A stretch of 64,000 nt of DNA from contig CM019218.1 of NCBI GenBank assembly GCA_009741485.1, forward strand, positions 45,408,840-45,472,839, given 5' to 3'. The notes beneath the pieces are model-generated. The model saw only the letters and a program-made list of their open reading frames with translations, was not told the origin of the DNA and ran no database searches. The translations under genes and the position numbers were made by a program. Shown here piece by piece: positions 27,301 through 37,900 of this stretch (its first letter is position 1; the number at the start of each line of letters is the position of its first letter). This DNA is from Malurus cyaneus samueli (taxonomy: Eukaryota > Chordata > Aves > Passeriformes > Maluridae).

Positions 27301-29513
27301 GAAGTATCAAATGAAAGAAAACTAAGCCTGTGATGGATATTGGTATATGAATGCTGTTAGAAGGAAAAGAATTGAAGGATTCTCTTCCAGCATTGCTTAA
27401 TAGTTGGTCTATAAAACTTTGTAGTGTCTTAGACAACAGATGCTTGAAGTGCTACATGAAAAATCAGTCACAGGTTTTACATTTCTATGTTTTGGCAGAT
27501 ATGTCTTATCAGTGACAAGCAGTTCTAACAATTTGTTTCTGATCGGGAGCAAGCAGTGTGGAGTATAGGGAATAAGTGCCTAAAAAACCCTGAACAAGGA
27601 ACAGATGTGTTGGGTGGTTTCCTCAGGATGACACTGCTGATACTGATATGCAATCTCCTCTAGCACAACTTAGAGGAAGTGTTTCCTCTTGCTGAATTTG
27701 AGAAATGCTGAGGCACAAGTTTTCCACCTTGAAGCCCAGAAAATGGCTGTGCCCAAGGTATAGCAAGGAAAAGTACTGTTAAATTTGTGTTATGTTCATG
27801 TTACTAGTTAATGAATTTATTCACTCTTGTCATTCAGGTCTTGGAAGACCACCTATTGGTTACAAGAGGCACATAGAAGATGATGATGATGATGAATATG
27901 ACTCTGAAATGGATGACTTCATTGAAGATGAAGGGGAACCCCAAGAAGAAATATCAAAACATATTCGGGAAATATTTGGCTATGACCGGAAAAGGTAAGG
28001 AGAGTGACCCTTTTAAGATGCCACAGAACAAGCAATTCTTCCTAAGAAGGGATATGAATTCATTAGCTGGTGTTTTAATGTGCTAAAAACTGATATTTAA
28101 ATTTTCAGGTACAAAGATGAAAGTGATTATGCCTTACGTTACATGGAGAGCAGCTGGAGAGAGCAACAGAAAGAAGAAGCTAGGAGGTATGGATCTTAAC
28201 TTGGGTAGAAATTGGGAAGTTTGTTGCTGAAGTCATAGGGCTAAGCTAGCAAATACTCACTCTGCTTTTCATAGCAGAGGTAAATAAACCTAACAATTTT
28301 TTATGAGAAAGCTTCAGTAAAGATGAAACTCATACAGCCAGTGGTGGATGCACTAAATAAGTCAGGTATGTTCTTATCTGTCACAACTCTTGCTTGTTAA
28401 GAGCCAATAAAAACCAAAACTAATTAATTTCCAAAAATCTTTTTAAAAATATGTATTTCATTTGAAATTCCAGATCCTTTAATTTGTCCCAAACATTACA
28501 ATATTTTGCTAGTTTGAGGTCTGGAAATTTTACTTGTTTTTATCTATACATGTGTGTGTCTGTATTTCTAAGTATAAAAAGAATGCTGGCAAGCTTTTGT
28601 AGTCACTGATTTAAAATATGAAGATGATCTTTTCATATTGGTTTTGGCCTTTGGGCCTGCACAATTCTTGTGTCATAAACTGATTTTCTTTTTGTTTTTT
28701 AATAAGTGGTGGGACAAGCTTTGTGAAAGCTCTAAGGGTTTTTTATAGAATGTGAAAATATTGGAATTCATGGAGTTAACAAATTCTTTTGGTCTCGTGA
28801 ATTCTATCTGGTTATTCATAAGGTGCCTTGAACATTAGAAGCTTGCATCTTTGAAGTTATAGTCAATGTCCTTACTCCTCCTTGCTTCTGAGGAATAGCT
28901 GCAGCCCATGGAAAGCTATGGTGTGCTAAGTGAAGTTAAGGGAAATAACTGGAATTTTAAAGAGATATTGCTGTTAACTACACTCTCTGTTGACATCTTA
29001 GAGCAAGGTTTTGCAGTTGAATTTCTGACTCACTTTTAATGTAGTCAACATAAAGGAAATGGAGATAAGAAACTTGAGTTAAATTCAATTTTACCTTCTC
29101 AATGGATATGCTTCAGTAGCTGCTCTTTGGGAGAAAAAAAGACTTTATTACATTTTTTTATACAATCTTTATTTTTTAACAGAAATTTTAAATATCTTTT
29201 TCCTTTGAAATATTTTATTCTAATCTTATGATTTTAAAAAAATCTCGATTTTTTTTTTTTTTTAAAAGCTGTATTCATCCTGTAATTAAAGATTATCTGA
29301 TATGAAGTTATTCTACAAATCAGCTGTAGTACTCCTAGCATTGAGTTTCGGGGGGATAGAAGTAAAACCTCAGGTGTCCTGAGTAGCAATGTAAAGGATT
29401 TAATCTTGTTTGGCAGCTTGAGACTTGGTGTTCAGGAAGACTTGGAAGAACTGAGACGGGAAGAAGAAGAACTGAAACGCAAGAGACAGTCAAAGAAGCT
29501 GAGGACACGTTAA
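15324..29513 (+). CDS. SPTY2D1: SPTY2D1, SPT2-family histone H3-H4 chaperone (spliced, 6 exons)
   Basis: SPT2 proteins bind histones H3-H4 and DNA in the nucleus and act in chromatin maintenance during transcription. Coding exons: 15324-15374, 24091-24205, 25617-27212, 27838-27994, 28109-28186 and 29417-29513, all with GT/AG borders and matching phases. Exons 2-6 are fully open and give 680 residues; with a normal 20-residue exon 1 the protein would have 700, close to the roughly 685 of mammals. The conserved start of exon 2 (KRYSLAVGPPKK), basic helical segments, a Ser/Gly/Pro-rich middle with 11-residue repeats (about 383-547), an acidic patch (EDDDDDEYDSEMDDF, about 602) and the C-terminal SPT2 domain (EEISKHIREIFGYDRKRYKD to the end) are in the family order. 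Exon 1 as written is frame-broken (see separate entry). Identity is very sure; N-terminus integrity is not. Confidence 0.95.
22131..22450 (-). mobile_element. CR1 LINE 3' fragment in SPTY2D1 intron 1
   Basis: The left end reads TATAGAATCATAGAATAGG, the reverse complement of a CR1 tail, followed by the usual order of CR1 3' phrases (for example 'CTTGAATATTTCCAGGGATG' near 22242 and 'GTGTCTCCATCTTTCTTATA' near 22398). It lies on the minus strand, is 5'-truncated, and is more diverged than the copy at 14615. Confidence 0.8.
23034..23960 (-). mobile_element. Probable solo LTR of an endogenous retrovirus, in SPTY2D1 intron 1
   Basis: The block starts TGTTGTGGATTAG on the + strand and differs in texture from the surrounding intron. 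Read on the minus strand it has a TATA-like CTATAAATA (23676-23684) and, downstream, an AATAAA signal (23085-23090), the order expected of an LTR transcribed leftwards. I see no viral coding genes, so it would be a solo LTR. I could not find a clear target-site duplication, so the right border is a guess. The spacing between TATA and AATAAA (about 590 bp) is long for one LTR. Confidence 0.45.
26588..27082 (+). repeat. 33-bp coding minisatellite, 15 copies, in SPTY2D1 exon 3
   Basis: Fifteen consecutive 11-codon units encode variants of GPGRPGSSSxx, with no unit longer or shorter than 11 residues (495 nt in total). Deviating units include GLKRPGGSLGT and GAKRPGSNLGT. The repeats form a Gly/Pro/Ser-rich, positively charged, probably disordered segment between the Lys/Ser-rich part and the conserved IKPKCTVVSETISSKN stretch. 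Mammalian SPTY2D1 has a degenerate form of the same GPGRP-type repeats in this place. Confidence 0.95.
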
Positions 29514-32500
29514 CTAACATACGCTGTTGACTTTGTTCATGTTTCTGCTCCCCTCTGCCTCCATACATCTCTTATTCTACTTCAGTTTCCATTTGCTTGT
29601 TAGAGGGCAAAAGAATATTTAAAGGGATTAAAGTACTGAAAAGCAAGGCTTTAGTTTGACCTAAATAAGATATTTATTTTTAATACTTGCCAGGGTTGTT
29701 TTTTATGAAGAAATTAATGCACTAATGCATATTAAATGGAGTAAAATTAATAGGTGTTTCCATTGATTAAACCAGTTCAAGATGCCAGCAGAAATACTGA
29801 CTAGCTATGCACTGACTTGGAACTGTGTGGGCCACGCACCAGTAAACCAATTTTGCATTCACTTGAAAGAAAGGAATAGCATTCTTGTTCTCTGATATTT
29901 CTTGAGACCTAGAAAGATTGCTCTATATCCTGCCCTGTCTCCCAACATGAGCCTTGAAGTGTTAAAGTGTGATCTTCTGTACAGCAGCAGCTTGGGTGTA
30001 AATTCAGCCACAGCCCACAGGTGTTTAAGGCAATAAAGTGCTGCATATCTTTTGATTTGAGGATGGATAAAAATAATTTGAACCTCTTTATTTCTAAACA
30101 GAAAAGTGCATGTCATTTGCAAACTCTGCAGTTATGGATATGGCCAAAAGATTATGTTGGCTTTTGCTGTGTCTGGAATTCCAGTGCCAGTCTAATTCAG
30201 TATGAGAAACACACACCCTGCAAACAGGAATTTCTAGTGCTTGTATGTAACATGTGCTTTTGGGCTCAAGCATATGCTTGGGAATTCTTTTTCTGCCCTG
30301 TAAATCCCCAGATTTAACAGCTTCTGCTGCTTTTACAAATTGTGTTTTTTCTTGCATTAAACATCTGATGTGTTAAATCATTTAAAATGTGAAGCAGTCT
30401 TTATCTAATCAGTTTTGCTGTTCAGAAAGAACATCAGAATTAAGTTTTATTAGAATACATTTACAACTTTTTAGTATTAACCTCATGTTAACTAGTTAAT
30501 ACTTGTGATTGATTTCAGCAAGTCAAAAACCAAAAAAAAAATATGTACAGCATGAGAGTTAGTTCAGTTACTTACCTTAATGCCCATATTTGCACATTAT
30601 TTCTAACTATGCACTTAAAGACTGTTTGTTTTAGTAACTGAATTTGTTTACAATCAGCACAGGGTTCGTGTGAGTCTACAGGAGTCACACTGAGAATCTG
30701 AAGCTCAAATCTGGTGTTGGATCAACTTGGATTTCCCCAAGTTGCCCTTCAAAGCTCACCAGTGTCACTGCTCAGCTTTGCCTCAAGGTCCAGAACTCCA
30801 TTGGCAGCCGTCTGCCTTCAGCTATTTCAGGCCATTATGATTTAATGCTAGAAATACTTCTAAAAGTACAAGAAGGCTTTTGGGTGTTGGTTGGGGGTAA
30901 AGAAAGGAAAAATTGCCTTGTGGAAAAACAAAAGAGGAAACTTTCCTGTTTGGGCTGTTCTTAACAGTGCTGCTTCTAGGAAGCAGTTCAGATGGCAACC
31001 TGTTAGCAGTCTTGGAAGCTACTCAAGTTTAAACATCTGATTCTTAATGTAAGAAAAAACAGATTTACCATTTTTAAGACATTTTCTGTCAATAGCTTAA
31101 CATTTCACTGCTTCAGCAAAACACTGGTGTAAGTTACTGGTATAGATTCTATGAACAACTCAGTATCAGCTAGCATGGAGCCCAGGTGAAGATACCATTG
31201 TTGAGCCTCTGTAGTTTTAACTTTCTCTATTGACTAACAAAAACTGTTTCTTAGTGTATGCACTTAAGACCTTGCAAGATTGTGTAATCTCACTGTCTAG
31301 AGGTGTGCTGTATTCTCTGCTGCATTGGGACCACCTAAAATTTCCTATTGGAGATTTTCTGGTTTCTAGAATTAGCCATTCAGGACAGTGAACTTTGGGA
31401 CCATGATCAAGTTCTGGATTTTTACTTTTTAATTCATTTTAGCTGGAGAAAGACTCGAGGTCCATCAATCCAGAGAGCTACGCCATCTATGAGCAACTTC
31501 CTACCTGGTTGGGGGGAAAAAAGTTTCTTAAGAAAGTAAGAATAATATATTAGAGAATGATTCAGTTGGGAAAGAAGTCTGCCTTTCAGACATACAGGTT
31601 ATATAAAACCTGACTATTTCACTGCTTTCTGATTATTTAACCATGCAAGATCAGTTAAACTTCTTAATCTGTGAAGCACTTTGTCATTTAGATGGTGACT
31701 GGAATGTAGTCTGCTAGCCTCCCTAAGACACTGTATAACTTCCTTCACACAGTGATCATTGCTTAAATTTTGTCTGTTTCATATGAAAAAATATTCGAGC
31801 ACACATTTGTGATTTTACAGTCAAAAAAGTACTTCCTCATAATTGGCATGGGATGCTGATGGGTTTCCTATTTTGTACAAACGTTTGGCTTGTAATGTGC
31901 TTGTATATTTGTTGCATATTTGTATGTCAGCTAGGAAGGAACTAAACTTGTTTTTTCATTCCTGACCTTGTATCCAAAAACCTGTTTGCCAGATTAATAG
32001 TATTTGTCTAATGACAGTATTTCAGTACTTGTCCAAAGTGCATCTGAATTTGAGGTGAAGAAAAACTGGAAGAATGCTTACATTGGTTTATCGGGATCAG
32101 ATGTTCAGCTGATTATTTAATTGTATTTAAGGAAATTCTGGTTTGGTTTTTAGATTTTTAATTCATTGTTTGACAATGTGCCTTTTTTACTAAATTGTGT
32201 CAAAAATAATGAATGTAGGAGTATAAAAAGGTTGGTTTCTGCTATCTCAGATTCTATATCCTTAAACTTGAGAGTGTGAAATGACGTAATTTTCATAAAA
32301 CCCTTCCAGGTCTGGCTTTGATTGCACAATTAAGGTAGCTACTTCTTTACGGCTAATGCTAAATCAAATGAAGGGCACTTTCTATTGATGACTACTTTTT
32401 GAAAATGTCTTGTATTTACACTTGAGCTGTATTTCACTTTACAGCATTGTCCTTTGGAGGCCAGGGTTTTGCATATCACAGGAAGCCTTAGTGTGCAACT

Positions 32501-35500
32501 CTGTGCTGTGCTTTAAAATAAAAATCTTTCAAGACGTATATGAGATCTCTATGGAAATCTGGATTTATTTTTGTGTAAAGCCCAAAATATTGTCCAGGAA
32601 AACTAATTTTCTATTTTTTTTTTCTTTTTGCATTTTGTAACATAATCTAGTAGCTGATGCATATTTCTAGATATAGCATATTTCTGGAGACCAAAACATG
32701 TCAGAAAGAAAATAAATATATGGAGAGACTGGTGTTTAAATTGTGATGAATGTACTTCTATTTATTTTGGTGAGTGGGTGTGATGCAATATTAAAGTGTT
32801 AGTGTGTAAACAAGGGTGCTTCTAGTTTTAGCCAATGATTCTTTTTCTTCGGGGATATTGTGTGCACAGTGTCTTTTTACACAGTGTGACAAATCAGGTT
32901 AAAAGCTCCATAGCTTAACTGCTCTCTGGTGCTGTCAAGGAAGTGTACACTTTTGCACACACCAAATGCATATAAGTTTTGCAGAGTATGTGTACAATAA
33001 ATTACAGGCATTAAACATTTTACTGCTATTTCTCATTGGTTTACTTTATGGAAAATTTATCAGAATTGCTTTCTGCTGTTTCCTCTGAGCTCTCACATAC
33101 AGCAATTTCAGTCTGAATGTTCTCCAAGAATGGTTCTCATGTGGCCAGCAAAAAGGTATGAAAAATTAATGTAGTCACTTAAGCCTTCAGAAAAGATCTG
33201 AAAGTTCCCAGTGTCTCCTGCAGTTTAGGCTGTGACATTACATGTCCTTGGAGGAACATGTATATGTATGTATGTATACACATGTGCATATGTAGATATG
33301 ATTATGTACCCAAGTGTGCCCATTGCCTTTAATCTTTTGCATTTGAAGTGTTAAAAGCAGCATTCTTCTTGGGTTCCCTTACTCCCATGTAAGGAGTCTA
33401 AACCACTGTGATGGCTGTCTCCTCTGAAAGGGTTTTGTGCTTTGATGGTGGAAGTAACTGCAGTGACTGTTCTGATCAGCTGCTGCTGTGACCTACTTCC
33501 AAATGGATGAATGGATACACATCACTGGGCCTGCCTGCTGTTATGTGGAAAAGGAACACTTGCACACTTGTGCTTAAAAAGGGATTTTTAAATAATATTG
33601 CAAATCTGCATTTATTGTGTCTTCTGAGTACCTTGTTTTGAAGGCATGGAATCTTACTTTCTTTGGAAATACCTTTTATGGAATTCTCTCGAGATTTTTA
33701 ATACATCTTAGTAATTGTAATCAGTCAATATCAGCCATTATTTCAAGGCAAAGATATTCTATTCAGGTGGAGGGTGGTTCTGCATTGAGTCATTACCTTA
33801 ATCCAGCTAGTAAAGCTACTTTTGGAAGTAACAAAATTATTTTATTCAGATTGGGGAAAAAATTAATTATATGGTTTCCTTGTTTGAGGACAGCTTTTTT
33901 CCTCAACATTCCTTGCTCGAGAACAGTTAAGTTCATACTGTGTGTCTGAGAGTTGATGGCAATCAACAATTGAAAAACAATCAAGAGCTTCAGTCATTTT
34001 TTTTGGTTGAAGGAATTGGCTTGATTCTGATTTGAAAAATGCTTGAGTGTAGAGTTCCAGGTTTTGTAGTGCATGGGAGTAACTGAACACATACCTGTGC
34101 ACCCTAAGTCCAAAGGGCTGTTTGAGTGCCGTACATATGCTTCTCCATGTATTAAACCTCCTTTGTGGATTTCTTCAGGAGAGGTAAGTAGCTTCCTTGA
34201 ATGCAGCAAGAACACATGATGTTTGTTGTGGGTCTGTCCTCAGCTCCCTGTCATTCTCCCTGTCACCTTCTTCCATTTCTTGTGTTTTACGAACGCCTGG
34301 TGATCCTTCAACATGTCTGGTATGTCACGAGATCTGACCAAACAAATGTTATGTATGTAGAGCAGAGCACCTGTGGTTTGACCTGCTACTCTCCAGCTGA
34401 TGAAGAACACTGATTATGTTTATTTTTGGACAGGAGGGCTATTGTGATAATAATGCTATTGTGAGTCAGTCCACTTTATCTGTTCTTTATTTCTACTGAA
34501 TGTGCAGGGAGTGTTTGAGACTTGTGCAGTGGTGTCAAACATGACTGTAAATGATGTGTAGACAGGCACCTGGTCACACAAGGTGAATCTTCAGAGCTCA
34601 GACAGAACGAATCTCAGCTCAGTGCTGCTACTGCCGCCCTCTTCCCCGGACAAAAGGGGTGAGGCAACAATCCCTTTATTAGCCTGGTTTTTGTTTGCCA
34701 GTTGTGTAAAAAGGAAACGTGGCAATGGCATGTAGGGTGTACGATGTGGCCCAGGGCTTTGGGGTGCCTTCTTTACAAGCAGTGACACAGATGCTCAAAC
34801 TGGCAGGAAAATGGACCTATTTTGTGGAAGTCTCTTCACTGTCTTTGCAGTTGGCAGTGAGGTTTGATGTACCTCATAGCTGCTGGCTTAAATCCAGCCT
34901 TGGTTGGTGCTTTGAAAGTGATTGTTAAGACATATAAAATGGTCCCAGTATAGGTCACGCATATGGGTGACTTGATGGTTGCTCAGAACTCAGGGGAACA
35001 CTTAGATAGATAGTGTCATTATATTTCCAGAGCTGAAGGCAGTTTGGGTTTTGTTAGGAAGTTTGCTCCTGCCACGGGTGTTGCAGTTGGTCTGCATTTA
35101 CTCCCAATTTTTGGTAGCTGGGATATCAATAGAGTATATTTTAGAAATGCAAATTTTTCCTATAGCATTTAATATTTACAAGTTGAACTTGGAATTTCCA
35201 TTCCATTACTCTTTCACTTAATTTAGACAAGTCATAGTATTGCATGATTTTCTCCACTGGAAATTTCTCCACTGGATTTTCTCCACTTCAGAATGCTTCC
35301 TGGATTGTAGTTTCATGCTAGTGAGAACCCTTTCCCTTGGCTCTACTCTAAGCTAGCATCCCTACAGATACAGGATGTTCACAGGCAAGCAGAATATAGA
35401 GACTGGTATTTAGAGTATAAAAGTTTGAGGCACTAGAAATGATGCCATTTTCCTCTTGTGTAGAGCTGAATAAAATTCCAAAGCTTTATGCTGTAAGACA

Positions 35501-37054
35501 AGATCTGTATCATCCCAAGACTACAATTTTGCTCTGCACTCTACCTTAGCACCTGAGAAATTGCAGTCTATTTTCTGTTTCAATTATCAACTTTTCTCCC
35601 ACGTCTCAAAGAAAACATCTTGGCAAAATGCTGTTTTTTATTATATAAGGTGAGCTCTTATACAGTGAGGAATTATAATAACATAAGAGCTGGATGTATT
35701 GCTTAATAAATCTTAGTTTTGGAAAATTTCTGTAGCTAGTTTAGTAAGAATACCTGCAAAATTCTATGGCTTCATTTGGAAGTGTGTTCCCAGTGATGGG
35801 GGCAGAGGAGCTACTAGAGGATATGGGGAGTAGCAAGACTGCTAGGAAGGTATTTCTTTACCTAAGATAAGCTGGCAATACAATCTGTTAATGTAATACA
35901 GAGTTATTCATTGCAAATGATGTTTAGAGAGCATTTTGAGTCAAAGGGCACAGACCCAGCTCTCAATTTAAGTTAGTTTGAACAGTGAGTACTACGAAAT
36001 TTGGATCTGTAGTTTGGGTGCAGTTTTAGTCAAAGGTGATCTCTAAGCCTTGAGCAGAAACAGTATGACCTGGACGGTGTGTCACTGCCACAGGAACGTC
36101 GTCATTGTCCTGGTTCCTATGATTGTTTTGGTTATATATGAACACAGATTTTAAAAGCATTTCCAAACATCAAACTTACTAATGACTGTAAATATCTCAG
36201 ACTTTCCCAGTTGCTTTTACCATGAAATAATAAAAAATTTAGATGCTTGAGATTAAAAATTTTAAAAGAATGTTTTATTCTCAAACATTAGTCTCTGCTA
36301 GGACCTTTGTGAAAACATTATTTTCAAATAATCTCTTAAAAGGTTTAGATAAATGTTCATGCTGCTTATTCTGTAACAGTACCATGCTTGCTGGAATCTG
36401 CATTGTCAATTCCTGAAGGACTGACCTTGTGCTACTTTACAAACTGAACATTGAAGCTGTAACATCATTACATCACACACGACAATTTCAGCATAGAAGC
36501 AGAATCAGCATCAGTAAACAATAGGTGTGATGGAGAAGACTGGTGCAGGTTGTTCTAAACCTAATTGTTTTCTGCCGTGGCTTTATCAACCCGTGCTCAT
36601 GGTTCTTGTCGGCTTCAGGCCTCATATTAGTGAGGGAGAGAAAAATTGTATGAGCTTTCTCAAGATCTTACTCCTTGTGAAAGCATGCTACTATCACGCT
36701 TGGTCTATTCTGTTCTGATCTGCCAGTTTTCTGATCAGTAACGGAGATAGAACTGGCATTTGTCACCATTTATCTTGCTGAACCTACTGTGTTTTCCACT
36801 GAATTGGCCCACTTTCCAAAAGGCAGTTTTCTGGTATCTCTGCTGTGTGGTAGGGAGGCTTAAAAAATAAGAGATTAATGTAGAGAAATAAATTCATGTC
36901 AGATTTGTATTTATATACTTGTAAAGCTGCAAATCAGTATTGATACTGCCAACCCAGAGGGAAGAAATCCCCACCTCAATATAATAACTATGTGAGGTCA
37001 TATGGACGGTGAAGGCTCTGCAGGGGAAGATGTAGAAGTGGATGAGGTCACTTG
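29514..37054 (+). other. SPTY2D1 3'UTR and intergenic DNA before UEVLD
   Basis: After the TAA at 29511-29513 the sequence is AT-rich with no recognisable coding exons. Candidate polyadenylation signals AATAAA occur at 30032-30037, 32517-32522 and 32996-33001. I cannot tell which is used. The rest to 37054 appears unique, without repeat families I recognise, apart from a short TATG-type simple stretch near 33258-33290. Confidence 0.6.
30032..30037 (+). terminator. Candidate polyadenylation signal of SPTY2D1
   Basis: The canonical AATAAA lies about 520 bp after the stop codon and is followed within 30 bp by a T/G-rich stretch (CATATCTTTTGATTTGAGG). Two further AATAAA hexamers, at 32517 and 32996, could give longer 3'UTRs. 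Confidence 0.4.
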
Positions 37055-37425
37055 CTTGCTCGGTCTGGAGGAGACTGAGACACTTCATTGCAGTTATAAC
37101 TTCCTCTCGAGGGGAAGCAGAGGGGCAGACACTGATCTCTCTCTGTGATGAACAGTGACTGGACTCGAGAAAATGGCCTGAAGGTGTTTCAGGGGCGGTT
37201 TAGGTCGGGTATCAGGACAAGGTTTTTCACCCAGAGGGTGGCTGTGCAATGGGACAGCTCCCCAGGGAAGTGGTCGCAGCACCAGCCTGACAGAGTTTAA
37301 GAAATACTCGGACAGTTCCCTCAGGCGCATGGGGGGTGACTCGGCATGTCCCGTGCAGGGCCAGGAGCAGCACTCGATGGTCCTGGTGGGTCCCCTCCAA
37401 CTCAGCTTATTCTGTGAATCTATGA
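37055..37425 (+). mobile_element. CR1 LINE 3' end next to the UEVLD promoter
   Basis: The order 'GGTCTGGAGGAGACTGAGAC', 'CAGTTATAACTTCC', 'TTTTTCACCCAGAGGGTGGC', 'CAGCACCAGCCTGACAGAG' and the tail 'TTATTCTGTGAATCTATGA' is that of the CR1 3' region on the + strand. The 3' tail ends at about 37425, some 210 bp before the UEVLD ATG. No coding part of the LINE remains. Confidence 0.9.
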
Positions 37426-37439
37426 CCAACATCTTAATT

Positions 37440-37900
37440 TACTGCATCCTTAACGCTTGTTACTTCCCGGATTCCCTTGACAGGGGCCGTCGGCTGCTGC
37501 CTCTCCCTTGGATCGATCCTCCTTTCCCGCTGACCCGGCTCGCAGGCAGCCGGACCGAGCGCCCGGGACCCGCCCCGGCCCCTCCTTGAGGGCGGCGCTG
37601 CTCCGCGCGGGGCCGCCGGGAACGCGCCTCGCGCCGCCATGGCGCTCGCGGAGGAGGCGCTGCGGAGACAGCTGGGCAAGGTGTGAGGGAGCGGAGCGGA
37701 GCGGGTCCCGAACGGGGGGAGCGGAGCGGAGCGGGTCCCGAACGGGGCGGGGGACGGAGCGGAGCGGGTCCCGAACGGGGCGGGGGACGGAGCGGAGCGG
37801 GTCCCGAACGGGGCGGGGGACGGAGCGGAGCGGGTCCCGAACGGAGCGGGGAGGGCATCGGGGTCCCGATGGGGTCCCGGTGGTGTCCCGTCGCATCCCG
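37440..37900 (+). promoter_or_regulatory. UEVLD CpG-island promoter
   Basis: A GC- and CpG-rich block starts just after the CR1 tail and covers the first exon and the start of intron 1. There is no TATA box. The ATG at 37639 has a strong Kozak context (GCCGCCATGG). The island continues into the minisatellite at 37687-37852. Confidence 0.7.
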
